A DNA stretch of 64,000 bases, from the NCBI RefSeq assembly GCF_000716445.1, contig NZ_JNWK01000001.1, positions 1-64,000 of the forward strand, read 5' to 3'. Below are positions 36,709-45,723 of this stretch, in pieces (position 1 is the stretch's first letter; every line of letters starts with the position of its first letter). Source of the DNA: Streptomyces wedmorensis (lineage in GTDB: Bacteria > Actinomycetota > Actinomycetes > Streptomycetales > Streptomycetaceae). A program made the position numbers and the translations under genes. The notes beneath the pieces were generated by a model. It did no database searches, had not been told where the DNA came from, and saw nothing but the letters and a program-made list of their open reading frames with translations.

Positions 36709-37707
36709 TCATCGCGGTCCGTGGGTCTGCAGGAAGACCACCGGGCCGCCGTCCAGCCGGCCGGCCGCGTCCAGGTCGAGCAAAGCCGCGAGCGCCTTGG
36801 CGGTGTAGGTGCGTTCCAGGGTCAGGCCGGCCTGCGTCGACGCGCGGGCGAGGACGCGGTCGGCGGCGGCGGTGGGGTGCGCGTAGCCGTCCCCCAGCCA
36901 GGCCGTCTCCGTACGGATCGCGTCGGAGGCGGGCTCGCCGCAGCCCGGCTCGGCACCCCGGGCCCTGAGCAGGGCCGTGGAGCGGCGGGCCAGCCTGAGG
37001 AGGGTGGCGGCGTCCAGCCGCAAGGTGTCGTTGACCACGATGCCGAGGACGCGGGTGCGCAGCCCGGCGAGCCGCAGTCCGACGGCCAGCCCCGCGGCGG
37101 TACCGCCGGATCCGACGGCGGTGACGAGCCACGTCGGCTCCGGCAGCTCCCCCGCCTCGACCTGTGAGCCCAGCTCCAGGGCGGTCTCGACGGCGCCGAG
37201 CGCACCGAGCGGCGACGAGCCGCCCGCCGGGAGGTAGTACGGCAGGGTACGACCCTGGGCGTGCCGGGCGAAGAGCCACGGCGCGGCCAGGATCAGCCTC
37301 GTCCTGGTGTGCAGGAAGTGCAGCGTCGCACCGGAGTCGCGCAGCCGTTCCAGCTGGGCCCGCACGTGCTCGTCGACCGGGTGGTCGATCAGGCCCAGGG
37401 CCACGTCGAGCCCCGCCTCCCGCGCGTACCGGGCGGCTGCGAGGCCCCAGTTGGTGCCGAGACCGCCGACCGTCAGGATGGTTCTCGCGCCGCGCCGCCG
37501 GGCCTCCGGCAGCAGCCACTCCAGCTTGCGGACCTTGTTGCCGCCCCAGCCGCCGTCGCCGTATCCGCTCTCGTCCTTGACCCACACCTCGGACCGCGTA
37601 CCGAGCCCGGGCAGCCGCCGGACCGGCGCCGGTGCCCGGCCCAGCCGGAGGAAGGGCAGCGACCCTGCCAGTTCGGGACAGCGCCGGTGCAGCAGCGGAG
37701 GTGGCAT
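36709..37707 (-). CDS. ACC deaminase/D-cysteine desulfhydrase family PLP enzyme
   Basis: A 332-residue fold type II PLP enzyme. The GGNKVRKLEWLL segment supplies the PLP lysine, VGGLGTNWG binds substrate and VGSGGTAAGLAVG binds the phosphate. The family includes 1-aminocyclopropane-1-carboxylate deaminase and D-cysteine desulfhydrase, which split small amino acids to a keto acid plus ammonia (or sulfide). The sequence alone does not settle which substrate is used. It is a single gene, unlinked to its neighbours. Confidence 0.85.
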   Translation of the reverse strand: MPPPLLHRRCPELAGSLPFLRLGRAPAPVRRLPGLGTRSEVWVKDESGYGDGGWGGNKVRKLEWLLPEARRRGARTILTVGGLGTNWGLAAARYAREAGLDVALGLIDHPVDEHVRAQLERLRDSGATLHFLHTRTRLILAAPWLFARHAQGRTLPYYLPAGGSSPLGALGAVETALELGSQVEAGELPEPTWLVTAVGSGGTAAGLAVGLRLAGLRTRVLGIVVNDTLRLDAATLLRLARRSTALLRARGAEPGCGEPASDAIRTETAWLGDGYAHPTAAADRVLARASTQAGLTLERTYTAKALAALLDLDAAGRLDGGPVVFLQTHGPR

Positions 37708-37774
37708 GCGGGAGAGGGTAGATCCCCCGGTCGCCGACCGGAACGGTTCCGGCGCGGCGGACCGTGAACGGGAG

Positions 37775-39718
37775 TCAGAGAGCCACGACCGTGGCCTCGG
37801 TCGCCTTGAGGCTCGTCCAGACGGGCACGCCGTCGGCGAGTCCGAGTTCGGCGGCGGCCTGCGGGGTGATCTCGGCGACGAGGTCGGGCGCCTCGTCGGA
37901 GGTGATCAGGACACGCAGCCGACTGCCGCTCGCGGTGATCTCGCGTACGGTTCCGGGCCAGACGTTACGGGGGCTGCCGGCGGGCTTCTCGCGATGGACC
38001 GACACCGATTCCGGCGCGACGATCGCGAGCGCCGGGGTGCCCGCCGCCGGCGGGTCGGTCGCCACCAGGACGCCGCCGCCGTCGAGCGCGAGGCCCTCCG
38101 GGGTGGCCGTGCCGGGCCAGGCGTTGCGGCCGAGCATCCGGGCCACCCACGGCGATCGGGGATGGCGGGTGACCTCGGACGGCGCGGCGTCCTGGAGCGC
38201 ACGGCCGTCGTCGAGGACGAGGACGCGGTCGGCGAGCGAGACGGCCTCGACGGGGTCGTGGGTGACGATGAGGCACACGCCGCCGAAGCCGGCCAGGTGC
38301 GTGCGCAGGGTGTGGCGCACGTGGGCGCGGGTGGTCTGGTCGAGGGCGGCGAGCGGTTCGTCGAGGACGAGCAGCCGGGGGCGTGCGGCCAGCGCACGGG
38401 CGAGGGCGACGCGACCGGCCTGCCCGCCGGACAGCTGGGCCGGCCGGCGGTGGGCGAGGTGGCCGACTCCGAGGCGGTCGAGCCAGGCCCGCGCCTCCCG
38501 CCGGGCCTCGGTCCGCGGGACGCCTTGGGCGCGCAGGCCGTAAGCGGTGTTGGCGAGGGCCGTCATGTGGGGGAAGAGGGCGCCGTCCTGGGGCACCCAG
38601 GCGACCCGCCGCCGGTGCGGGGGCAGGGCGGTGACGTCGGTGCCGCCGAGGATGAGGTCCGCGTGGGCGCGGGGCGTGAGGCCGAGCAGGGCCCGGAGGA
38701 GGGTGGTCTTGCCGGCGCCGTTCGGTCCCACGACGGCGATGGTGGTGCCGGGTTCGGCGGCGAGGGTGAGCCGGGTGAAGCCCGTGACCTCGGCGCGCAG
38801 CGCCCAGCGTCCCTCCGTGGGCGCGGGCGGAGCGGCCTGGGTGACGTCGGCCGTCGGCTCTGCGGCGATCGGCTGCTCGCCGTTCTCGGGTCCGGTGCGG
38901 CGCTCGCGGTCGGCCGGTGTGCCCGTCCAGCGTCCCCGCAGGGCGATCAGCACGGCCATGGCGATGGCGAGCAGCAGCAGTGACACGGATGTCGCGGCTT
39001 CGGGCTCGTCCTGCAGCAGCAGATAGACCTGGAGCGGCAGGGTCTGGGTCGTCCCGGGCAGGTTGCCGGCGAAGGTGATGGTCGCGCCGAACTCGCCGAG
39101 GGCCCGGGCCCAGGTCAGCGCGGCGCCCGCGATGACCCCCGGCGCCACCATGGGCAGGGTCACGGTGAAGAAGACGCGCACCGGTGAGGCGCCGAGGGAG
39201 GCCGCGGTCTCCTCGTAACGGAGACGCAGTCCGCCGAGCGCGCCCTCCAGGCTGATGACGAGGAAGGGCATGGCGACGAAGGTCGCGGCGAGCACGGCCC
39301 CGGAGGTGTGGAACGGCAGGGTGATGCCGAAGGTCTCCTCCAGCCACGGCCCGAGGAGCCCGCGCCGCCCGAAGGCCAGGAGCAGGGCGACGCCGCCGAC
39401 GGTGGGCGGCAGCACCATGGGGAGCAGGACGAGTGAGCGGACGACCGCCTTGCCGGGGAACGGCACCCGGGCGAGCAGCCAGGCGAGCGGGACGCCGAGC
39501 AGCAGCGAAAGCCCCAGCGCCCAGAAGGACACGAGGAGCGAGAGCTGGAGCGCCTGGACGGTGCCCGGTGAGCTCAGATGGTCGGCGAGTTCGGTCCACT
39601 CGGTCCGTACGAGGATGCCGACCAGGGGCAGGCTCAGGAAGGTCACGGCCGCCAGCGCGGGCAGCGCCAGGAGGAGGGGCGGGCGGGTGCCGGAAGTACG
39701 TATGCCTGCTCGTTTCAT
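37775..39718 (-). CDS. ModB-ModC fusion, molybdate ABC permease and ATPase
   Basis: A 647-residue fusion. Residues 1-265 are a ModB permease with five to six helices and the EFGATITFAG loop near the cytoplasmic coupling helix. A 35-residue linker follows. Residues about 300-540 form a ModC ATPase with Walker A GPNGAGKTT, Q-loop WVPQDGALFPHM, signature LSGGQAGRV, Walker B LLVLDEP and a switch His in THD. Residues 575-647 form a TOBE molybdate-sensing domain. With ModA upstream it imports molybdate (or tungstate). Permease and ATPase are usually separate genes, so two copies of this fusion would form the whole transporter core. Confidence 0.95.
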   Translation of the reverse strand: MKRAGIRTSGTRPPLLLALPALAAVTFLSLPLVGILVRTEWTELADHLSSPGTVQALQLSLLVSFWALGLSLLLGVPLAWLLARVPFPGKAVVRSLVLLPMVLPPTVGGVALLLAFGRRGLLGPWLEETFGITLPFHTSGAVLAATFVAMPFLVISLEGALGGLRLRYEETAASLGASPVRVFFTVTLPMVAPGVIAGAALTWARALGEFGATITFAGNLPGTTQTLPLQVYLLLQDEPEAATSVSLLLLAIAMAVLIALRGRWTGTPADRERRTGPENGEQPIAAEPTADVTQAAPPAPTEGRWALRAEVTGFTRLTLAAEPGTTIAVVGPNGAGKTTLLRALLGLTPRAHADLILGGTDVTALPPHRRRVAWVPQDGALFPHMTALANTAYGLRAQGVPRTEARREARAWLDRLGVGHLAHRRPAQLSGGQAGRVALARALAARPRLLVLDEPLAALDQTTRAHVRHTLRTHLAGFGGVCLIVTHDPVEAVSLADRVLVLDDGRALQDAAPSEVTRHPRSPWVARMLGRNAWPGTATPEGLALDGGGVLVATDPPAAGTPALAIVAPESVSVHREKPAGSPRNVWPGTVREITASGSRLRVLITSDEAPDLVAEITPQAAAELGLADGVPVWTSLKATEATVVAL

Positions 39719-39799
39719 CGGAGTTCCTGGGAGGAGCGTGGGGTGTGAGAGGCTGCCCGTCCCCCCGTGACGGGCACCCTCTCACGTTCCGGGGCCGGG

Positions 39800-40618
39800 T
39801 TACGGCTTCTGGAAGCCGGCGTCCTGGAGGATCTTCTGGCCCTCGGGCGAGGACAGCCAGGCGACGAACGCGGCGGCGGCCTCGGCGTTCTTCGAGTCCT
39901 TCAGCGTGGCGGCCGGGTACTGGGCGATGGCGTTCTGGTCGTCGGGGATCTCGACGGCGTCGACCTTGTCCTTCGCGCTCTCGGCGTCGGTCTTGTAGAC
40001 GAGACCGGCGTCGGCCTCGCCCAGCTCGACCTTGCTGAGCACCGCGCGGACGTTGGGCTCCTGGGAGACCGGCTTCACGGTGATCTTCTGGGCGTCCAGG
40101 ATCTTCTCGCTGTACTTGCCGGCGGGCACCTCGGGCGCCGCGAGGACGACCTTGAGCTTGGTGTCCGCGAGGTCCTTCAGGTCGTCGACCTTGAACGGGT
40201 TGCCCTCGCCGGTGGCGATGACGAGCCGGTTCTTCGCGATGATCGCCGGGGTGGTCGTGTCGGCCTTCACCTTGTCCATGCTCTTGGTGTCGGCGGTGAC
40301 CAGGACGTCGGCGGGGGAGCCCTGCGAGACCTGGGCGACGAGCTCCTGCGAGCCGGCGAAGGAGAAGGTGAGCTTGGTGCCGGGGTGGGACTTCTCGTAG
40401 GCGGCGCCTGCCGTCTTGAACACGTCGGTGAGGGACGCGGCGGCCAGGACGGTGAGGTTCGCCGTGGGCGCGGCGCCCGCCGAGCCGGAGGCCGGGGAGC
40501 CCGCGGTGTCCTTCTTGGTGTCGTCGTTCGACGAGCAGGCCGCCAGCGGGACGAGGAGGGCGGCGGTGAGGGCGGCGGCAGCGGTACGACGTCTGGCCGG
40601 GGTGAGGGTGCGGGACAT
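39800..40618 (-). CDS. modA: Molybdate-binding lipoprotein ModA
   Basis: A 272-residue periplasmic-type binding protein. The signal peptide ends in a lipobox (LAACSS), so it is anchored at the outer face of the membrane. The mature part begins LTVLAAASLTDVF with the serine and SFAGSQELVAQV segments that coordinate molybdate, and continues to VYKTDAES near the ligand site. It captures molybdate for the ModB-ModC fusion encoded 81 nt downstream, and is preceded by an HTH-TOBE regulator in the same operon. Confidence 0.95.
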   Translation of the reverse strand: MSRTLTPARRRTAAAALTAALLVPLAACSSNDDTKKDTAGSPASGSAGAAPTANLTVLAAASLTDVFKTAGAAYEKSHPGTKLTFSFAGSQELVAQVSQGSPADVLVTADTKSMDKVKADTTTPAIIAKNRLVIATGEGNPFKVDDLKDLADTKLKVVLAAPEVPAGKYSEKILDAQKITVKPVSQEPNVRAVLSKVELGEADAGLVYKTDAESAKDKVDAVEIPDDQNAIAQYPAATLKDSKNAEAAAAFVAWLSSPEGQKILQDAGFQKP

Positions 40619-40707
40619 GAGGCGAACTCCTTGGGGACGAGAGGAAGGTGCGGGGGAGAGGCCGGCCGCGCCGACGGCCGAGGGATCTCGGTACTGCGTG
40701 AGGGGAG

Positions 40708-41106
40708 TCAGGTGCGGTCGATGTGCACGCTGGTCGACTTCACGCGGGCGGTGGCCTGCATGCCGACTTCCAGTCCCAGTTCCTCCACGGCCTCGCGGGT
40801 GAGGAGGGAGACCAGGCGGTGCGGCCCGGCCTGGATGGTGACCTGGGCCGCGATGTCACCGAGCTTGATCGCGGTGACGATGCCGGGGAACGCGTTGCGC
40901 GCGGAGGTGTACGACGCGTCGTCGTCCTCGCCGGACGCGATCTCCACGGAGAACGCGGCCAGCGACTTGCCGTCGATCACGCGCCGACCGCTCTCGTCGC
41001 GGTGGGTCGCCACCCGGCCCGCGTCGGCCCAGCGCCGTGCCGTGTCGGGGCTCACGCCCAGCAGACGAGCGGCCTGCCCGATGGTGTAGGACTGCATATG
41101 CGACAC
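40708..41106 (-). CDS. HTH-TOBE molybdate-responsive regulator (copy 1)
   Basis: A 132-residue two-domain protein. Residues 1-55 are a MerR/excisionase-like helix-turn-helix (YTIGQAARLLGVSPDTARRW). Residues 65-132 are a mono-TOBE domain (GIVTAIKLGDIAAQVTI, GPHRLVSLLTREAVEELGL, ATARVKSTSVHI) that in other proteins binds molybdate. It probably senses intracellular molybdate and controls modA-modBC, of which it is the first gene. The start may be the second Met at 41097. A paralogue lies at 47284. Confidence 0.88.
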   Translation of the reverse strand: MSHMQSYTIGQAARLLGVSPDTARRWADAGRVATHRDESGRRVIDGKSLAAFSVEIASGEDDDASYTSARNAFPGIVTAIKLGDIAAQVTIQAGPHRLVSLLTREAVEELGLEVGMQATARVKSTSVHIDRT

Positions 41107-41207
41107 GGTAGGGCGAGATCACGCTCATCTGCAACAAAGTCGTGGGAGTCTCCATGGCGAATGAGAGGTGGGTTGGAGGAAGGGACGAGCGGAGTCGCCC
41201 GTCCGTC

Positions 41208-41717
41208 TCACCCGTCGGACGAAGGGGTTCCGGGAAGCCGGTGGGCACCGATCCAGATCCCGGTGACGGCGCTGACGTAGCGGGCGCCGCAGCGGTCGGA
41301 GGGCACGACGAGCTGGGTGCCGGCGGTGTCGAGTTCCTCGTCGTCCATGCGGGTCGCGAGCAGTACGGGGACGTTGCCGAAGTCGGCGTCGATCTCGGCC
41401 CACGCCAGGACGGTGTGGTGCCCGTCGCCGCCGCTCACCGTCACCAGGAAGCGGGAGCGCTCCTTGCGGCGGGCGGGATCGAAGCCGGGACGTGCCACGG
41501 CCATGACCTCGCGCAGGAGGGGGCCGGCGAAGGTGTGGCGCTGGGGTCCCGCCGACGCGCAGTCGAAGACCACATCGGCCCGGTGCTGCTCCCACCCTTC
41601 GCGCAGGTCGGCGACGGTGAGCGTGGCGGGGTCGGCCACGTCCCCCCAGAGTGCGAAGGACCCGGGTGCGGGTGTGGTCACGGGCGTCGCGTGGGGCGTG
41701 GCGCTCGGTCGGCTCAT
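41208..41717 (-). CDS. Small molybdopterin-dependent oxidoreductase (sulfite-oxidase-like domain)
   Basis: A 169-residue protein consisting of one oxidoreductase molybdopterin-binding domain (PF00174 type). The cysteine in VFDCASAGPQRH fits the molybdenum ligand position, followed by FAGPLLREVM, FLVTVSGGDGHHTVLAWAEID and PSDRCGARYVSAVTGI. It lacks the dimerisation domain of sulfite oxidase and has no signal peptide. Its placement among molybdate uptake and xanthine-dehydrogenase-type genes supports a Mo-cofactor role; the substrate is unknown. Start chosen at the ATG with GGAGGGAC eight bases upstream, rather than a longer frame. Confidence 0.82.
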   Translation of the reverse strand: MSRPSATPHATPVTTPAPGSFALWGDVADPATLTVADLREGWEQHRADVVFDCASAGPQRHTFAGPLLREVMAVARPGFDPARRKERSRFLVTVSGGDGHHTVLAWAEIDADFGNVPVLLATRMDDEELDTAGTQLVVPSDRCGARYVSAVTGIWIGAHRLPGTPSSDG

Positions 41718-41849
41718 CGTCGGTCCCTCCGGGACGGTCGGTGCGGCGGCTGCGCGCAGTGATACCCGACCGCCGAAGCAGGGAATCGTGTTTGCCATGT
41801 CAATCCGGCCTGACACCCGGTATTCGTGAGCTTGATACGAGTCGGTCGC

Positions 41850-44663
41850 TCACATCCTCCCGGTCCATCGACCGACGTCGCGCTCCTTCCGGTCGAGGGC
41901 GAGCCAGACGCGGTCGCGGGTCACCGGCAGCTCGGTGAAGCGGATCCCCGTGGCGTCGCGCAGGGCGTTGGCGAACGCGGGGGCGACGGGGTTGAACGGG
42001 CTTTCGCTCATGGACTTGGCGCCGAGCGGGCCGATCGCGTCGGACGTCTCGGTGAAGTGGACCTCGGTGCGGGGGACGTCCGCGTACTGGGGGAGCCGGT
42101 AGCGGCGGAAGGCGGCGGTGGTGACCTCGCCGCGGTCGTCGATCCGGACGGTCTCGAAGAGCGTGGCACCGAGGGCCTGCGCGACGCCGCCCTCGACCTG
42201 GCCGCGGCACTGCATGGGGTTCATGACCTTGCCGGCGTCGGCGGCGTGGACGCTGCGGAGGATGCGGATCTCGCCGGTCGCGGGGTCGACGGCGAGGCGG
42301 AACCACTGGGCGTTGAAGGCGACCGAGCGGGGTGAGCCGCCCCAGTGGCCGTCCGCCCCCAGCTCCTTCGTCGCGCCGAGGGCGTGCCCTGCCTCGTACA
42401 GCTCCTTCAGCGTCACCGTCCGGCCCGCGCAGTCCACGGACTCGGCGCCGAGGACGCACAGGTGCCGGGCCACCCCCGTGTGCCGGGCGGCCAGGGTGCG
42501 CAGCCGTTCGGCCAGGGAGGTCGCGGCGAGCAGGACGGCCTTGCCGGCGAAGACGGTGCCGGCGGAGCCGAAGGCCCCGGTGTCGTGGCGTACGACGTCC
42601 GTGTCGGACCGGCGGACGGCGAGCCGGTCCTCGGTGGTGTTCAGGGCGCCGGCGGTGATCTGCTTGTGGACGGTGGTGGTGCCGTTGCCGAACTCGGCGG
42701 TGCCGACGGCGATGTCGTACGTGCCGTCCTCCAGGAGCGAGACGCGGGCGTCGGCGTAGTGTCCGCCGGGCGGCCCGGTGGCGATCATCGCCATCCCGGT
42801 GCCCTGACCGGTCAGCCATCCTTCGGGAGCGTCCTCCGCGCTGCGGTCCTCGGCGATGGCCTTCCGTACGACGGACAAGCACTGGTCGAGGCCGTAGGAC
42901 GCGATGTGCAGGTCCTCCTCCTCGCCGATCGGACTGCGCATGGCCTCGCCCGGGCCGATGACGTTCCTCTCGCGGAAGACGAGCGGGTCCACGCCGAGCC
43001 GGCGGGCCAGCTCGTCCATGACCGACTCGACGGCGAAGGTGACCTGGCCCAGGCCGTAGCCGCGGAAGGCGCCGGCCGGGACCGCGTTGGTGTAGACGGA
43101 CCAGGCGTCGACCTTCTTGTGCGGGGCGCGGTAGACGGCGAAGGACTCGCCGACGCTGTGGAACATCACGGCCGGGCCGTGGTTGCCGTACGCGCCGGTG
43201 TTCGACACCACCCGCATCTGCACGGCCGTCAGCGTCCCGTCAGCGCGCGCCCCGACCTTGACGCCGATGGTGAACGGGTGCCGAGTGGTGGCTCCGTAGA
43301 ACTGCTCGGCCCGCGTGTACTCCAGCTTCACCGGCCGCCGCAGCCTGAGTGCGGCGAGGGTGACGACGTCCTCGGTGAGCATCTCCTGCTTGCCCCCGAA
43401 GCCGCCGCCGACGCGGCCCGCGACCACCCGCACCTCGTCCTCCGGCAGGCCGTACAGCGCGCAGAGCGCCCGCCGGGTCAGGAACGGCGTCTGGGTGGAG
43501 GAGCGCACGGTCAGCCGTTCTCCCGAACCGTCCTCCTTCGGTTCGAAGTAGGCGACGCAGCCGTGCGTCTCCAGGCTGGCGTGCTGCACGCGCTGGGTGC
43601 GGAACGTCTCCTCGTACACCACGTCGGCCTCGGCGAAACCGCGCTCCACGTCGCCGATCTCGCCGTGCACCTCACCTGCCACGTTGTTCTCGACCCAGGC
43701 GATGCGGGCCTCGGGCCCCTTGCCGGCGTGGATGACGGGCGCGCCGGGCCGCATCGCCTCCTCCGGGTCGGTGACGTACGGCAGTTCCTCGTACGTCACC
43801 TCGATCCGGCGGCAGCCCTCCTCGGCCGCCTGCTCGCTGTCGGCGACGACGGCCGCGACCCGTTGTCCGACGTACCGGACGACGTCGTCCAGGACCCGGG
43901 TGTCGTCGGGGTCCTCCCTCGGATGCTCGTGGCGGGCGGAGGAGTACAGCGTCGCCGGCGCGTCCTCGTGCGTGAGGACGCCGACCACCCCGGGGACACG
44001 CAGCGCGGCCGCGGTGTCGATCGCGACGATCCGGGCGTGCGGGTGCGGCGAACGCAGCAGCTTCATGTGGAGGAGGCCCGGCACCTCGACGTCGAAGGTG
44101 TAGCGGGCCGTGCCGGTGACGACCTGCGGTCCGGCCGGGGCACCGACGTTCCGCCCCACCGCCTGGCCCGCACAGGGCCGTTCGGTGTGCTTGACGCCCC
44201 GCACGGCGTCCTCGATCGCCCGGTAGCCCGTGCAGCGGCAGATGTTGCCCTTGAACGCGCGCGGGAGGTCGTCGAGCTTCCCGTCGTCGTGCGCGGAGCC
44301 CCGTTCCGCCTCCAGCGCCGCCGTCGTCATGAGGAACCCGGCGGTACAGAAGCCGCACTGATAGCCCTGAGCGTCGAGGAACCTCTGCTGCACGGGGTGG
44401 AGTTCACCGTCCCGGGTGGCCAGCCCCTCCACCGTGGTGACGGAGCGGCCCCCGGCCCGCACGGCCGGGTAGAGACAGCTGTGCACGGGCTCCCCGTCGA
44501 CGTGCACGGTGCAGGCTCCGCAGTCGCCGGCGTCGCACCCCTTCTTCACGCCGAACCAGCCGTGCTCCCGGAGATAGGTGCGCAGACACTGGCCGGCGCG
44601 CGGTTCCTCCTGGTGGGACCGGCCGTTCACATGGAGCCGGAATCCCTCGGTGTGCGGGCTCAT
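41850..44663 (-). CDS. Xanthine dehydrogenase family protein, fused 2Fe-2S and molybdopterin subunit
   Basis: A 937-residue fusion. Residues 1-165 carry two 2Fe-2S clusters (GCDAGDCGACTVHVDG, then CGFCTAGF and NICRCTGYRAIEDA). Residues 170-937 form the molybdopterin domain with VGGGFGGKQ, AFRGYGLGQ and GAKSMSESPF, whose Glu fits the catalytic base. The FAD subunit is the adjacent gene, overlapping by ATGA. This gene order (FAD; Fe-S fused to Mo) matches actinobacterial xanthine dehydrogenases that hydroxylate hypoxanthine and xanthine. The divergent PucR regulator supports purine breakdown. An aldehyde oxidase-type substrate cannot be excluded. Confidence 0.9.
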   Translation of the reverse strand: MSPHTEGFRLHVNGRSHQEEPRAGQCLRTYLREHGWFGVKKGCDAGDCGACTVHVDGEPVHSCLYPAVRAGGRSVTTVEGLATRDGELHPVQQRFLDAQGYQCGFCTAGFLMTTAALEAERGSAHDDGKLDDLPRAFKGNICRCTGYRAIEDAVRGVKHTERPCAGQAVGRNVGAPAGPQVVTGTARYTFDVEVPGLLHMKLLRSPHPHARIVAIDTAAALRVPGVVGVLTHEDAPATLYSSARHEHPREDPDDTRVLDDVVRYVGQRVAAVVADSEQAAEEGCRRIEVTYEELPYVTDPEEAMRPGAPVIHAGKGPEARIAWVENNVAGEVHGEIGDVERGFAEADVVYEETFRTQRVQHASLETHGCVAYFEPKEDGSGERLTVRSSTQTPFLTRRALCALYGLPEDEVRVVAGRVGGGFGGKQEMLTEDVVTLAALRLRRPVKLEYTRAEQFYGATTRHPFTIGVKVGARADGTLTAVQMRVVSNTGAYGNHGPAVMFHSVGESFAVYRAPHKKVDAWSVYTNAVPAGAFRGYGLGQVTFAVESVMDELARRLGVDPLVFRERNVIGPGEAMRSPIGEEEDLHIASYGLDQCLSVVRKAIAEDRSAEDAPEGWLTGQGTGMAMIATGPPGGHYADARVSLLEDGTYDIAVGTAEFGNGTTTVHKQITAGALNTTEDRLAVRRSDTDVVRHDTGAFGSAGTVFAGKAVLLAATSLAERLRTLAARHTGVARHLCVLGAESVDCAGRTVTLKELYEAGHALGATKELGADGHWGGSPRSVAFNAQWFRLAVDPATGEIRILRSVHAADAGKVMNPMQCRGQVEGGVAQALGATLFETVRIDDRGEVTTAAFRRYRLPQYADVPRTEVHFTETSDAIGPLGAKSMSESPFNPVAPAFANALRDATGIRFTELPVTRDRVWLALDRKERDVGRWTGRM

Positions 44664-45496
44664 CGGACTCCTCCTTCCGTCAGGGCGGTGAGTTCGCGGC
44701 GGACTTCCTCGGCGAGTCGCAGGCCCATGTGCCGTCGCCACTCGGGCAGTCCGTGGATGTCGTCGAACCATTCGTCGGGGCGGACCGCCTCGTCGACCGC
44801 CCGGCGCAGTCGCTCGCGGTCGGGCGGCAGCGGGAACCAGAACCGGAACGGCCGTGTGGTCGCCGCGCTGACCGTCACCGCCAGCGAACCGTCCACCGGG
44901 TCGAGCGTCCCGATGACCAGCGCGCCGGAGCGGCCGAGGCCGTACAGCGAGGCCTGCCGGAACGCCGTTCGGCACTCCAGCGCCCGGGCGGGCAGGGTCA
45001 CCGAGCGCAGGAGCTCGCCTTCCGCGAGGTCCTTGACGCCGGCGCCGGTGATGAAGTCGACGACCTTCGCCTCGCGCAGCGAGCCGTCCTGGGCCCGGAG
45101 CAGACACGTGCCGTCGAGCGCGGCGGTGAGCGAGACCATCGGCCCGGCCGGCAGGCCGTTGCACAGGTTGCCGCCGACCGTCGCCGTGTTCCAGATCTTG
45201 AACGAGGCGAGGAAGGCCCGGCAGCACTGCTCGAACAGCGGCGCCGCGGGCGCGTCCAGGAGCCGCCGCCCGAAGCGGGACAACTGGGCGATGGTGCACG
45301 TCGCCGCGATCTCCAGCGAACCGTCCTCGTGCCGGATGAGCGGTTCCCAGCCCATCCGGCTCAGGTCGACCAGCCGGCGCAGATGCGGCTGCGGCTCGGA
45401 GAAGAGGTACGTGCCGCCGCCGAGCCATGCGTCGCCCGGCCGCCACGGCTCGTGCCGACGCGCGTCCCTCACGTCCGCGATCGTGTTCAGATCCAT
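44660..45496 (-). CDS. Xanthine dehydrogenase family FAD-binding subunit
   Basis: A 278-residue subunit of the CO dehydrogenase/xanthine dehydrogenase medium chain family. The FAD loops are AWLGGGTYLFSE near residue 25 and ATVGGNLCNGLPAGP near 106, and the C-terminal domain is CODH-type. It passes electrons from the iron-sulfur clusters to FAD and NAD. It begins the two-gene operon, with the larger subunit starting at its stop codon. The start is the ATG at 45496, since the family begins directly before the first FAD loop. Confidence 0.9.
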   Translation of the reverse strand: MDLNTIADVRDARRHEPWRPGDAWLGGGTYLFSEPQPHLRRLVDLSRMGWEPLIRHEDGSLEIAATCTIAQLSRFGRRLLDAPAAPLFEQCCRAFLASFKIWNTATVGGNLCNGLPAGPMVSLTAALDGTCLLRAQDGSLREAKVVDFITGAGVKDLAEGELLRSVTLPARALECRTAFRQASLYGLGRSGALVIGTLDPVDGSLAVTVSAATTRPFRFWFPLPPDRERLRRAVDEAVRPDEWFDDIHGLPEWRRHMGLRLAEEVRRELTALTEGGVR

Positions 45497-45723
45497 CCCT
45501 GCCCATGCCTTCCGACCGGTGTGTTCAGGCCAGTGAAGCCGGGTGAGGCAGCGCGGCACGACTGGACGGGAAGCCGGAAAACGTCCACCTCGCAGGGCCG
45601 CGCCCTGGAGAATCAACCAAGAGCTGTTTTGCGCTAGGGCTTTGGCATCTACGATGTGCCGTCTCGCATTCGCCTCGTGAATGTGAGCGCGGATTTGTCC
45701 CGCGACCACGCTGGGAGCCTCTG
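45497..45723. promoter_or_regulatory. Divergent promoter region between the xdh operon and pucR-like gene
   Basis: A 227-nt gap. The part at 45611-45660 is AT-richer and holds an imperfect dyad, GGCATC/GATGTGCC around TAC (45644-45660), about 65 nt before the regulator start. PucR proteins usually act on such divergent gaps. No clear -35/-10 pair was recognised. Confidence 0.35.

Noticed and set aside
41850..45506. Single 1218-residue fusion of FAD, Fe-S and Mo parts of the xanthine-dehydrogenase-type enzyme
   Set aside because: The upstream part of that frame is an out-of-frame shadow of the FAD subunit gene. The ATGA overlap at 44660-44663 shows two separate genes.
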